NCBI GenBank assembly: GCA_964390555.1 | Contig: CAYMJU010000086.1 | Span: 1 to 64,000 of the forward strand | Direction of reading: 5' to 3' | Length of the DNA: 64,000 nucleotides | From: CAVTWS01 sp964390555 | GTDB taxonomy: Bacteria; Actinomycetota; Acidimicrobiia; Acidimicrobiales; SHLQ01 | In this document: one piece after another, positions 51,328 to 60,274 of the stretch | Position numbering within the stretch: the first letter of the stretch is position 1 | Layout: every line of letters begins with the position of its first letter | Program-made: the position numbers and the translations under genes | The notes under the pieces: generated by a model | Seen by the model: the letters and a program-made list of their open reading frames with translations, nothing else | The model's database searches: none | What the model was told of the DNA's origin: nothing

Positions 51328-52997
51328 CCGTCTGGCCCGCGTCCCCGGTGGTCGACGCCGGCGCCGCCTTGCCGTCGACGTTGCCCGAGCTGTTGGCGGC
51401 TCGGGCGGCCGAGCGGTGCGACCACCCGCTGCTGATCTGCGACGACGAGGTCCTCACGTTCGCCGAGACCGAGCGCCGGTCGGCGGTCCTCGCCCGGGGG
51501 TTGCTGGCCGCCGGCGCCGGGAAGGGAACCCACATCGGCTTGTTCTTCCCGAACGGCGCCGATTTCGTCGTCGCGGCGATGGCGGTCGCCCGAATCGGCG
51601 CGGTCGTCTTGCCGCTGTCGACGCTTTCCACCGCAGCGGAGCTCCGGACCTTGCTGCGCAGCGCCGACATCGAGATCCTCATCGCCTCGGCGACCTATCG
51701 TGGCAAGGACCACGTCGCGCTGATCCACGAAGCGCTGATTCACGAAGCGCTGATTCACGACGCGGTCGATGGTCTCGGCCTCGACGTGGCGCCGCCCCTG
51801 TATCTTCCGGCGGTGCCGGCGTTGCGTCGGGTGGTGGTCGACTCGCCCGCCCCAGGCATCGGCACCGCGTCGACGGTGGAGGCACTGATCGCCGAGGGCG
51901 AGTCGGTAGAACTCGCGGTGCTGGCCGCCGCCGAGGCCCTGGTGCGACCCGGCGACCGGTTGGTCATCGTGCACACGTCGGGTTCGACGAGTGCACCGAA
52001 AGGCGTGATCCACCAGCACGGGCCGCTGATCCGCCACCAGGACAACCTCAACGCCCTCCGCGGCTACCAGCGGCACGAGATCCTGTTCTCGAACTCCCCG
52101 TTTTTCTGGATCGGCGGGTTCGCGTACAGCCTGCTCGCCACGCTGGTGGCTGGCGCCACGCTGGTGTGTTCGAACGCTACCGATCCCTCGGGCACGCTGG
52201 ACGTCCTCGAACGGGTCCGGCCCACGATGGTCAACGGGTTCGCCCAGAGCGTCGCTCACCTCGGCGCCCACCCTTCGTTCCCCGGGCGCGATCTCTCGTC
52301 GATCCGTCGGGGAAACCTGTGGCCGATCATGCCGCCAGATGTCCGGGCCGCCGATCCGGAACTTCGGCACAACCTGTTCGGCATGACCGAGACGGGAAGC
52401 GTGTGCCTGGCCAGCGACGACGAGTCCGACCAGCCCGAGCATCGGCGGGGTTCGTTCGGCAAGCCCGTGCCGGGGTTCACCGCCCGCGTCGTCGACACCG
52501 ACTCGGGCGCCGAATGTGTCACCGGCGAGGTGGGGGAGCTGTGGCTTCGAGGCCCGTTCCTGATGGAGGGCTACTACGGCCGGGAACGTCACGAGACCTT
52601 CGAGCGCGACGGCTGGTACCGCACCGGAGACCTCTTCCACGTCGATCCCGAGGGGTTCTTCTACTTCACCGGCCGTCGAGGCGACATGATCAAGACCGCG
52701 GGCGCGAACGTTTCGCCTCGCGAGGTCGAGGGCGCGATCGCGGACCTGACCGGCCTCGTGGCCCACGTCGTCGGCGTCGACGACGCGGCGAGGGGCCAGA
52801 TCGTGGCGGCGGCCGTGCGGGTACCCGCGGGCCAGGCCGGACCCGAGCTCGACGAGCTGCGTCGCGCCCTGCGGACTCGGCTCTCGGCGTACAAGGTGCC
52901 CCAGCGAATCCTCGTCCTGGCCGACGCCGACGTGCCGATGCTGTCGAGCGGCAAACTCGACGCCCGGGCGTTGAAGGAGCTCTTCGGTGCCCTTTGA
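51324..52997 (+). CDS. AMP-forming acyl-CoA synthetase / ligase
   Basis: 557 residues from GTG 51324 (overlap with the thioesterase stop). P-loop HTSGSTSAPKGVIHQHG (about 217-233), A5 FGMTETGSV (about 352), YRTGDLFHVDPEGF (about 431) and the C-terminal LSSGKLDARAL Lys are present. A run of three ALIHE-type units (about 132-146), encoded by a 15-bp tandem repeat, expands a surface segment. It is paralogous to the next gene, which it overlaps by 11 bp. The two ligases may handle related acids or form a complex. Confidence 0.87.
   Translation: MTVWPASPVVDAGAALPSTLPELLAARAAERCDHPLLICDDEVLTFAETERRSAVLARGLLAAGAGKGTHIGLFFPNGADFVVAAMAVARIGAVVLPLSTLSTAAELRTLLRSADIEILIASATYRGKDHVALIHEALIHEALIHDAVDGLGLDVAPPLYLPAVPALRRVVVDSPAPGIGTASTVEALIAEGESVELAVLAAAEALVRPGDRLVIVHTSGSTSAPKGVIHQHGPLIRHQDNLNALRGYQRHEILFSNSPFFWIGGFAYSLLATLVAGATLVCSNATDPSGTLDVLERVRPTMVNGFAQSVAHLGAHPSFPGRDLSSIRRGNLWPIMPPDVRAADPELRHNLFGMTETGSVCLASDDESDQPEHRRGSFGKPVPGFTARVVDTDSGAECVTGEVGELWLRGPFLMEGYYGRERHETFERDGWYRTGDLFHVDPEGFFYFTGRRGDMIKTAGANVSPREVEGAIADLTGLVAHVVGVDDAARGQIVAAAVRVPAGQAGPELDELRRALRTRLSAYKVPQRILVLADADVPMLSSGKLDARALKELFGAL
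51717..51761 (+). repeat. 15-bp tandem repeat, three units, inside a ligase gene
   Basis: Units GCGCTGATCCACGAA, GCGCTGATTCACGAA and GCGCTGATTCACGAC lie head to tail and encode ALIHE, ALIHE, ALIHD. This is a likely slippage expansion that keeps the frame. Confidence 0.8.
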
Positions 52998-54582
52998 CCT
53001 GCCGACACTTCCCGAGCCGCTGACATTGCCGGCCCTGCTGGCCCGCAATCGCCGCGCGGCCGGCAACGAGGCCGTCGTCGTGACGGAGGACCGGTCGATG
53101 ACCCACGCCGACCTCGACGAGCAAAGCCGGGCGTTGGCTCGCCACCTGGTCGCCGTCGGCGTCGGCAAGGGCGCTCGGGTCGGGATCGTTCTGCCGAACG
53201 GGATCGACTGGGCGCTGACCGCCGCGGCCGCCGCCCGCGTCGGCGGGGTGCTGGTGCCGCTCAGCACCTTGCTGCGCCCACCCGAGCTCGAGGCTCAGCT
53301 CGGCGTGGCCGGCGTGACCCACCTCGTTGTCGCCGAGGAGTTCCGTGGTCGGTCCTACCTGGCCGACCTCGACGAGATCGCCCCTGGGCTGATGGTCGAG
53401 CTGGCCGCGGGTCGGCGCCACCCGCGACTGCCGCTGCTGCGCTACGTGGAGGTGGCCCCCCGAACGAGCAGCGGGCCCGAGGTCGTCGCGAGCGAGGCGC
53501 TCGTCGATGGGCTCGAAGCGGCGGTGCGTCCCGCTGACGACTTCGTCATCTTGTTCACCTCGGGGAGTCGCGGGGTCCCCAAGGCCACCATCCACACGCA
53601 CGGCAGCGGCTTGCGAGCGCCGGCCGCCAGCCTGGCCGCTCGACGCGTCGGCCGAGGCGAGCGGCTCTACATCCCGATGCCGTTCTTTTGGACCGGAGGG
53701 TTCTCCCAAGGCCTGTTGTCGGTGCTCGTCGCCTGCGCCACGCTCATCACCGAGGCGGTTCCCGAGCCAGAACGCACCTTGCGGTTGTTGGAACGCGAAC
53801 GGGTCACGTTGTTCCGGGGTTGGCCCGACCAAGCTGTCCGCCTGGCCGCGCACCCGAGCTTCGCGTCGGCCGACCTGGCCTGGCTGGGTCCGGCCAGCCT
53901 GCCCGCGGTCTTGCCGCCCGAGCAGCGCAGCGCTCCCGGCGCTCGGGCGCAGCTGTTCGGGATGACCGAGACCAACGGGCCGTGGTGTGGTGACCGCCTC
54001 GACATCGATCTCCCCCGCGAGGCGTGGGGGAGCTGTGGGCGCCCGTTCGCCGGGGTCGAGCTCCGGATCGTGGATGTCGAGACCGGTGCCGAATGCCCGC
54101 CCGGGGTCTCCGGCGAGATTCGACTGGGGGGCGTCAACGTGATGCGAGGCATGAGCGGCCGGACGCGCGACGAGGTCTTCGACGTCGACGGCTTCTATCC
54201 GACCGGGGACCTCGGCTCTCGCGATGCCGCCGGGTACGTGCGCTACCACGGTCGCCGCGACGACATGTTCAAGGTCCGCGGCGCCACCGTGTACCCGTCC
54301 GAGGTCGAGGCTGCGCTTCGGACCATCGAGGGTGTTGCGCAGGCCCACGTCGCGAGCGTGACGGGCGACGACGGTGCCGCGGCCGTCGGGGCCCTCGTCG
54401 TGACCAGGCTCGGCGTCTCCGAGCTGGTCGAGCACGCCCGGTCCCGGCTCAGCTCGTTCAAGGTCCCGACCCTCTGGGTGGTGACGCTCGACGCCGACGT
54501 GGTACCCATGACCGCCACGGCCAAGGTGGACAAGAGCAAGCTCCAGCAGATTCTGGCCGAGTCCGGCACGGGAGAGCGATGA
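52987..54582 (+). CDS. AMP-forming acyl-CoA synthetase / ligase
   Basis: 531 residues from GTG 52987, overlapping the previous ligase by 11 bp. P-loop FTSGSRGVPKATIHTHG (about 194-210), with Arg and Ala changes from the consensus TSGTTGxPKG. A5 is FGMTETNGP (about 321), then PTGDLGSRDAAGY (about 404), the hinge GRRDDMFKVRGATVYP and a C-terminal TAKVDKSKL Lys. It is similar to the upstream ligase throughout, pointing to tandem duplication. Its 4-bp overlap with the acyl-CoA dehydrogenase gene suggests direct transfer of its acyl-CoA product into the next step. Confidence 0.87.
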   Translation: MPFDLPTLPEPLTLPALLARNRRAAGNEAVVVTEDRSMTHADLDEQSRALARHLVAVGVGKGARVGIVLPNGIDWALTAAAAARVGGVLVPLSTLLRPPELEAQLGVAGVTHLVVAEEFRGRSYLADLDEIAPGLMVELAAGRRHPRLPLLRYVEVAPRTSSGPEVVASEALVDGLEAAVRPADDFVILFTSGSRGVPKATIHTHGSGLRAPAASLAARRVGRGERLYIPMPFFWTGGFSQGLLSVLVACATLITEAVPEPERTLRLLERERVTLFRGWPDQAVRLAAHPSFASADLAWLGPASLPAVLPPEQRSAPGARAQLFGMTETNGPWCGDRLDIDLPREAWGSCGRPFAGVELRIVDVETGAECPPGVSGEIRLGGVNVMRGMSGRTRDEVFDVDGFYPTGDLGSRDAAGYVRYHGRRDDMFKVRGATVYPSEVEAALRTIEGVAQAHVASVTGDDGAAAVGALVVTRLGVSELVEHARSRLSSFKVPTLWVVTLDADVVPMTATAKVDKSKLQQILAESGTGER

Positions 54583-55838
54583 CGATGGCTCCGTCAACCC
54601 CCGACGACGATCCCGAAGCGACGCTGCGGGCCGAGGTCGAGGCCTGGCTGGCCGAGAGCTGGGATCCTGCGCTGGCGGTGACCGATTGGTGGGCCCGGGT
54701 CGCGGCGGCGGGCTGGACGGCTCCGCACTTTCCGCAGGCGTGGGGCGGCCGGGGCCTGTCGCGCCGTTCACAGGTAGTCGTTCGCGAGACCTTCCGGCGC
54801 CACGGCGCCCTGGTGCCGCCAGGCGGCCTCGGACTGATCATGGCCGCGCCCACGATCCTCACCCACGGGACGCCCGACCAGATCGCCCGGCTGGTCCCGC
54901 CGATCCTCGACGGTCGGGTGGCGTGGTGCCAGCTCTTCAGTGAGCCCGAGGCCGGATCGGATCTCGCCGGTCTGCGGACTCGGGCCGAACGCGACGGCGA
55001 TCGTTGGCGGATCAGCGGCCAGAAGGTGTGGAGCTCGATGGCGCGCGACAGCGACTACGGGATGCTGCTCGCCCGAAGCGCCGTCGACCGCCCGAAGCAC
55101 GCCGGCATCTCATGGTTCGCCTTCCGGCTCGACCAGCCCGGCGTGGAGATCCGGCCCCTTCGCGAGGCGACGGGACATGCGATCTTCAACGAGGTCTTCT
55201 TCGATGGCGCGATCGTCGACGACGCCGATCTGATCGGCGGAGAGGGCAACGGCTGGGCCGTGACCCAGACAACCCTGCACTTCGAACGAACCGGGATCGG
55301 CGCGGGCGGCGGCGGCGGGTCCACGTTTCCTTTCGCCGGTCCCAAGGGCGCAATGCTCGGGCTGACGGCCGGAGCGGCCGCGCGCGTGCGCCCACCCCAA
55401 GGCGGGTCGGTGGTGTTGAACCTCGGCGAGCTGATCGAACTGACCCAGAGCTCCGGGCGGGCCCAGGACCCGATCCTGCGCCAGGACCTTGCTCGGTTGG
55501 CGAGCCTCGTCAGCATCGGCTCGTGGACGGGCCTACGGTCACGGGCGCTCGGTGCCGCCGCGGCCTCGAGTGGGTTCGCCAACCTTGGCAAGATCACCCA
55601 GACGGCGATCCACAAGCTGTCGGCCGAGATCGGCCTTACCATCACCGGAGCGGCCGGGCAGCTCGCCGCCCCCGACGGGGCCGGCGGCGGGCGCTATGCC
55701 GAGGCGGCGGTGTTCGCCATGGCGGCGTCGATCTACGGTGGCACCGACGAGATCCAACGAAACGTGATCGCCGAGCGGGCCCTCGGCCTGCCCCGCGAAC
55801 CCGACCCCGACCGGCACCGGCCGTTCGGTGGCGACTGA
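54579..55838 (+). CDS. Acyl-CoA dehydrogenase
   Basis: 419 residues from ATG 54579 (ATGA overlap). FSEPEAGSDLAGL (about 121-133), GQKVWSSMARDSDYG and C-terminal YGGTDEIQRNVIAERALGLPR are standard. A Gly-rich loop (GIGAGGGGGSTFPFAG, about 240-255) and a following insert are unusual and shared in part with the enzyme at 14608 (SAGGSGANLPG). It would introduce the 2,3-double bond into the acyl-CoA made by the ligases upstream. No partner subunit gene is adjacent. Confidence 0.88.
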   Translation: MTMAPSTPDDDPEATLRAEVEAWLAESWDPALAVTDWWARVAAAGWTAPHFPQAWGGRGLSRRSQVVVRETFRRHGALVPPGGLGLIMAAPTILTHGTPDQIARLVPPILDGRVAWCQLFSEPEAGSDLAGLRTRAERDGDRWRISGQKVWSSMARDSDYGMLLARSAVDRPKHAGISWFAFRLDQPGVEIRPLREATGHAIFNEVFFDGAIVDDADLIGGEGNGWAVTQTTLHFERTGIGAGGGGGSTFPFAGPKGAMLGLTAGAAARVRPPQGGSVVLNLGELIELTQSSGRAQDPILRQDLARLASLVSIGSWTGLRSRALGAAAASSGFANLGKITQTAIHKLSAEIGLTITGAAGQLAAPDGAGGGRYAEAAVFAMAASIYGGTDEIQRNVIAERALGLPREPDPDRHRPFGGD

Positions 55839-55877
55839 TCGACTACGCCCAGCTTCCAGCGCATCGGAGTTCTGAGG

Positions 55878-57071
55878 ATGAACGTGTTGCCCATCGACGC
55901 CGACCACCACTACTACGAATCGCTCGACGCCTTCACCCGGCACATGCCCAGGGAGTTCGCCCGCCGCGGCGTGCGGGTCGTCCGCGACGGCAAGCGGGTG
56001 GAAGTGGTGATGGGCGACAAGGTGAACCGGTTCATCCCCAACCCGACCTTCGATCCCATCATCGTGGCCGGCTGCCTGGACCTGTTCTTCCGGGGTCAGA
56101 TCCCCGACGGGATCGATCCTCGGACGGTCCAGCAGGTCGAGCCTCTTGACCGGCACCCCGAATACCAGGATCGTGACGCGCGGCTGAGGGTCATCGAGGA
56201 ACAGGGCCTCGGCGCGGTGTTCTTGTTCCCGACGCTCGGATGTGGAGTGGAGCAGGCGCTTCGATTCGATGCCGAGGCCACGATGGTGAGCCTTCACGCC
56301 TTCAACCTGTGGCTCGAGGAGGCCTGGGGCTTCGACTACGGGGGACGGCTGATCGCGGCACCGATGCTCTCGCTCGCCGATCCTGCGGCGGCGGTGGCCG
56401 AGGTCGACTCGCTGCTCGATCGGGGGGCGCAGATGGTCCACGTCCGTCCAGCTCCCGTCCCGACCGGAGATGGCGGGGGCCGATCGCTCGGGCACAAGGA
56501 CCACGACGCGGTGTGGGCGCGCTTGGCCGAGGCCGGCGTCCCGGTGGCCTTTCACCTCGGCGACAGCGGGTACGAGGGGGTGCTGGCCTCCGCGTGGGGT
56601 GCCCACGGCACCTTCGAGGGGTACGGCAAGCTCGATCTGCTCACCAAGATCACGGTGTCGGACCGGGCGATCCACGACACCGTGGCGTCGTTGATCGTCG
56701 ATGGCGCGTTCGCCCGCAACCCGGGGCTCAAGGTGGCGAGCATCGAGAACGGCTCGGATTGGGTGAAGCTGCTCGTCAAGCGGCTGCGAAAGCAGATGAA
56801 CCAGACGCCCTGGGCGTTCAAGGGTGACCCGATCGAGCAGCTCCGCCAGAACGTGTGGGTCACGCCGTACTACGAGGAGGACATCGTCGCCCTAACCGAG
56901 GTTCTCGGTGCCAACCGGGTGCTGTTCGGCTCCGACTGGCCCCACGGGGAGGGACTGGCGACGCCGCTCGACTTCGTGAACGAGCTCGACGGGCTCGACG
57001 ACGACACCAAGGCGCTCATCATGCGCGACAACGCGCTCGAGTTGCTCGGCCGAGTGTCGGTGGTGGTCTGA
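55878..57071 (+). CDS. Amidohydrolase_2 family protein (decarboxylase/hydrolase type)
   Basis: 397 residues from ATG 55878, with GTTCTGAGG upstream. DADHHYYESLDAF (about 7-19) replaces the usual DxHxH metal motif start. FHLGDSGYEG (about 225-234), SIENGSDW (about 289-296) and LFGSDWPHGEG (about 352-362), with the metal Asp, complete the amidohydrolase_2 barrel. Family members are decarboxylases (ACMSD-like) or hydrolases. Actinobacterial relatives are common in acyl-CoA and terpenoid catabolic operons. The reaction here is unknown. Its TGA overlaps the ATG of the DapB-like gene. Confidence 0.85.
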   Translation: MNVLPIDADHHYYESLDAFTRHMPREFARRGVRVVRDGKRVEVVMGDKVNRFIPNPTFDPIIVAGCLDLFFRGQIPDGIDPRTVQQVEPLDRHPEYQDRDARLRVIEEQGLGAVFLFPTLGCGVEQALRFDAEATMVSLHAFNLWLEEAWGFDYGGRLIAAPMLSLADPAAAVAEVDSLLDRGAQMVHVRPAPVPTGDGGGRSLGHKDHDAVWARLAEAGVPVAFHLGDSGYEGVLASAWGAHGTFEGYGKLDLLTKITVSDRAIHDTVASLIVDGAFARNPGLKVASIENGSDWVKLLVKRLRKQMNQTPWAFKGDPIEQLRQNVWVTPYYEEDIVALTEVLGANRVLFGSDWPHGEGLATPLDFVNELDGLDDDTKALIMRDNALELLGRVSVVV

Positions 57072-58126
57072 TGTTGCGCGTCGTCCAGTGGGCTACCGGC
57101 CCGGTCGGCCGCCACGCCATCGCCGCGGTGAACGACCATCCCGAGATGGAGCTGGTCGGCGCCCTCGTCTACAGCGACGACAAGGTAGGGCGCGACGCGG
57201 GTGAGATCGCCGGAATCGGGCCCATCGGCGTCCGCGCGACGAGGGACCCCGACGAGGTGCTCGCGCTCGAAGCGGATTGCGTCCTGTACGCGCCTCAAGG
57301 CGAGATGAACCCGGAAGGGGCGATCGGTGACATCTGCCGGATCCTGGCGTCGGGCAAGAACGTGGTGTCCACGGCGCTGACCGCGCTCATCTATCCGAAG
57401 AGCGCCGGCCCCGAAATCGTCGACCGGCTCGAGGCGGCGTGCCGGGCCGGTAGCTCGTCGTTCCACGGGACCGGCATCGAGCCCGGGTGGGCCGGTGAAG
57501 TCCTGCCGCTCACCATGTCGGGGCTGTTCCGCCGCATCGATTCGATCCGGGTCCGCGAGCTGTTGGACTACTCGAGCTACGACAACGCGTTCATGCTGAT
57601 GGACGTGATGGGGTTCGGCGGCCCGCCCGACGCCATGGTGCCGATGGCCGATCCGAACCTTGCCGGCGGGCCGTTCCGTGCCCCGCTGCTCCTGGTCGCC
57701 GACGGTCTGGGCGCCGAAGTCGAGGACTGGGTGTTCACCCGCGAGGTCGCGGTCGCCACGGAGGCGTTCGACATCCCGGCCGGGCACATCGCGGCGGGAA
57801 CGGTGTCGGCCCAGCGGTACTCGTTCTCGGCGGTCGTCGATGGGCGCCCGGCGATCACGATCGAGCACATCACCCGGATCGGCGAGAACCAGGGACTCGA
57901 CTGGCCAACCGGGCGGGGATGGAGCGTGAAGATCGAGGGATCGCCGTCGATGGTGCTGGTTGCCGAGATCGGGATCGACGGCGAGGACGAGAACGACCAA
58001 GGCCTCCTCGGCACCGCCATGCACGCCGTCCACGCCATCCCGCATGTGTGCGCGGCAGCGCCCGGCATCAAGACGTTCCTCGATCTCCCCATGATCACCG
58101 GCCGCCACACCCTGCGTCGCGGTTGA
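57071..58126 (+). CDS. DapB-like NAD(P)H-dependent oxidoreductase (second copy)
   Basis: 351 residues from ATG 57071. LRVVQWATGPVGRHAIAAV (about 2-20) and NVVSTALTALIYP match the enzyme at 45178, as does the C-terminal diaminopentanoate-dehydrogenase-like domain with IEHITRIGENQGLDW. It is the last gene of the operon beginning at 50653, and its stop abuts that of the convergent HelD-like gene. The duplicated family in two neighbouring acyl-CoA operons suggests it performs a recurrent redox step rather than lysine synthesis. Confidence 0.82.
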   Translation: MLRVVQWATGPVGRHAIAAVNDHPEMELVGALVYSDDKVGRDAGEIAGIGPIGVRATRDPDEVLALEADCVLYAPQGEMNPEGAIGDICRILASGKNVVSTALTALIYPKSAGPEIVDRLEAACRAGSSSFHGTGIEPGWAGEVLPLTMSGLFRRIDSIRVRELLDYSSYDNAFMLMDVMGFGGPPDAMVPMADPNLAGGPFRAPLLLVADGLGAEVEDWVFTREVAVATEAFDIPAGHIAAGTVSAQRYSFSAVVDGRPAITIEHITRIGENQGLDWPTGRGWSVKIEGSPSMVLVAEIGIDGEDENDQGLLGTAMHAVHAIPHVCAAAPGIKTFLDLPMITGRHTLRRG

Positions 58127-59785
58127 TCAGCAGAGGATGATCAGCTCGTGCGCGGCGCGCGACGCCGCGAGGTAGAGCTCGGGCGCGGTCATGTCGGTGG
58201 CGTCGACCACGACGGCGTCGTATTCGACGCCCTTGTGGGTCCACGCGTCGTCGCGGGAGATGACCGCGATGTTCGGCCACCGGCGACCCAGGTCGGCTAA
58301 CAAGGCGGCGCGGTTCGGGTGGTCGTGTCGCTCTAGCTCTCGGACCGCCACGCCCGTGGGCCGGATGCCGACGAGCTGCACCGCATCGATCCCGTTCCGG
58401 GTGGCGTGTTCGTTGAGCCAATCGGCGATCTCGGCCGACATGCGATAGGCCGTGGTCATCTCGACCGTTGGCACGCTGAGCAGATCGCCGATGCCACGAA
58501 GCCCGAGGCCCAGCGGGTTCGACCGTTGCGCGTCGTCGCCGACCAGGCTCAATCCGACCGAGCGGCGTTGGACGGCGCGGAGCTGGAGCAACGTGAGGTC
58601 CTGGGCCTCATCGACGATCACGTGGCCGAACATCGTCGGCACGCCCTCGATCCGGGCTCGGACCTCGTCGGCCAAGGCCCCATCCCCGGGAACGGCGAGC
58701 CAGGCCTCGATGAGATCGGTGTCAGCCCCGAGACCGTCGAGCAGTTTGGGGCTCCGCAGCCTCTTGAGCACCTGGGTCGTGGTGTGAGGCGGCCAGACGT
58801 CGCGAACGCTTCGGCTCACGTCGGCCGCGACCAGGTCGTGGCGGTTGGCGATGGTCTCGACGAACACTCGTCGCTTGTCTCGCCACGGCAGGGTTCGGCC
58901 GCTGATCCGCTCGATCAGCTCAGACACCTCGGCCTCAGAGACCCGCCGGTGCCCGACCGTGACCGGCCCCGGCCGCACCATGGTCGTCTCGTACCGGTCG
59001 AGGATGTCGAGCCACCGTTCGTCGCTCCCGGCGGGACACGAGGGGCCGAGCAGGCGATCGAACGTCGTCTGCGTGATCCGGGCCTCACCCAACGTGGGAA
59101 GCACGGCTGATACGAACCGGAGGAACTTGTCGCTGGGACCGACCACCAGAATCCGACCGGCGGTCAGGCGGGTGTCGTTGTACACGAGCCAGGCCGCTCG
59201 GTGCAGCGCGACGACGGTCTTGCCGGTGCCGGGCCCGCCGCGCAGGACCAGCTTCGCCGACGGGTCCAAGCGGACCAGCGCGTCCTGCTCGGACTGCAGG
59301 GTGGCGACGGCCGTCCGCATCTCGGTGCCGCGACTTCGCGACAGCTCGCCGAGCAGCGGCGAGGTGCCGGCGACCTCTCCGGACACGAAGTCCTCGACGA
59401 ACAGGTCGACGATCGAGCCCACGTAGGTGACTCGCCGGTCCAGTCCCATCGGCTCCTCGAACCGGGCCCGGTAGAACGCGGCGGCGAACGGCGCCCGCCA
59501 ATCGATGACCAACCGATCGCCGTACGAGTCGATCCCGTAGAGGCCGATCCGCCAGGGCTGGTCGTCGTCGATGCGTCCGAAGACGACCAGCTCCTGTTGG
59601 TACTTCTCGATGGTGCCCCGGACGACGGCATCGATGTACTCGTCGGTCAGGGCGTCGGCTCCGCCCCCCGAGATTCCAGCGAGCTTCGCGAGCTTGGCTT
59701 GGACGGCATCTTGGGCGCGGGCGAGCGCCGACCGTTCGGATGCGAGATCGACGGCGACGATGGCGCTCGGCTCACGCGGGCGCAT
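58127..59785 (-). CDS. HelD-like superfamily I helicase-type ATPase (short form)
   Basis: 552 residues from ATG 59785. The HelD signature VIDWRAPFAAAFYRARFEEP (93-112) follows RIDDDQPWRIGLYGID. Walker A is RGGPGTGKT (182-190), Walker B VIDEAQDL (about 390), and a late segment SRDDAWTHKGVEYDAVVV resembles helicase motif V. HelD proteins bind RNA polymerase and remove it from stalled or drug-bound complexes; HelR relatives in actinobacteria contribute to rifamycin tolerance. Known HelD proteins are about 700-770 residues with a long N-terminal coiled coil. Only about 60 residues precede the conserved region here, so this may lack part of the polymerase-inserting arm. Confidence 0.83.
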   Translation of the reverse strand: MRPREPSAIVAVDLASERSALARAQDAVQAKLAKLAGISGGGADALTDEYIDAVVRGTIEKYQQELVVFGRIDDDQPWRIGLYGIDSYGDRLVIDWRAPFAAAFYRARFEEPMGLDRRVTYVGSIVDLFVEDFVSGEVAGTSPLLGELSRSRGTEMRTAVATLQSEQDALVRLDPSAKLVLRGGPGTGKTVVALHRAAWLVYNDTRLTAGRILVVGPSDKFLRFVSAVLPTLGEARITQTTFDRLLGPSCPAGSDERWLDILDRYETTMVRPGPVTVGHRRVSEAEVSELIERISGRTLPWRDKRRVFVETIANRHDLVAADVSRSVRDVWPPHTTTQVLKRLRSPKLLDGLGADTDLIEAWLAVPGDGALADEVRARIEGVPTMFGHVIVDEAQDLTLLQLRAVQRRSVGLSLVGDDAQRSNPLGLGLRGIGDLLSVPTVEMTTAYRMSAEIADWLNEHATRNGIDAVQLVGIRPTGVAVRELERHDHPNRAALLADLGRRWPNIAVISRDDAWTHKGVEYDAVVVDATDMTAPELYLAASRAAHELIILC

Positions 59786-59806
59786 AGAGGTCGTCTAGCG
59801 GCCCGG

Positions 59807-60274
59807 TCAACGAAGCGCTGGCGCGTCGTCGCTCAGCGTGTCGACTCGAAGCCGGCGCAGGTGGATCCTGGCGATTCTCCACGCGCCGTCTTCGCGGACG
59901 TACTCCTCGAGGTAGTGACCGTAACCCTGGAGCCCGACGCGGGCACCGGACTCGGCGGTCGGCCATTCGACGTAGTCGAACATGGCCCAGACGCCCTTGG
60001 CGCTGTCGACTCCGGTGAGCTCGATCTCGGGCATGTGGCCGTGATGGCAGGTGCGCGTGCCGGTGAGCGCCGTGCTCACGGCCTCGACGATGTTGGCGCG
60101 GCCCTCGACGACCATGTCGGCCTCGGGCACTTCCATGTGGGCGTTGGTGGCGAAGACCTGGCCCCAGTCGTCCCACTCCTTGCAGTCCATGTGGCGGAAG
60201 TACCGGGCCTTGAGCTGCTTGATCGCCTCGACGTCGAGGAGCTGTTGCAGCCCATCGTGGGTGTGGTCGGTCAT
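59807..60274 (-). CDS. SnoaL-like / NTF2-fold protein
   Basis: 155 residues from ATG 60274, overlapping the SDR stop (ATGA). LLDVEAIKQLKARYFRHMDCKEWDDWGQVF (about 12-41) is the common start of SnoaL-like domains. The central CHHGHMPEIEL and GYGHYLEEYVREDGAWRIARIHLRRLR follow the fold to its end. Asp and His residues could support dehydratase, isomerase or hydroxylase-partner chemistry. Such proteins often accompany SDRs in actinobacterial catabolic operons, as here. The family is clear but the activity is not. Confidence 0.8.
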   Translation of the reverse strand: MTDHTHDGLQQLLDVEAIKQLKARYFRHMDCKEWDDWGQVFATNAHMEVPEADMVVEGRANIVEAVSTALTGTRTCHHGHMPEIELTGVDSAKGVWAMFDYVEWPTAESGARVGLQGYGHYLEEYVREDGAWRIARIHLRRLRVDTLSDDAPALR

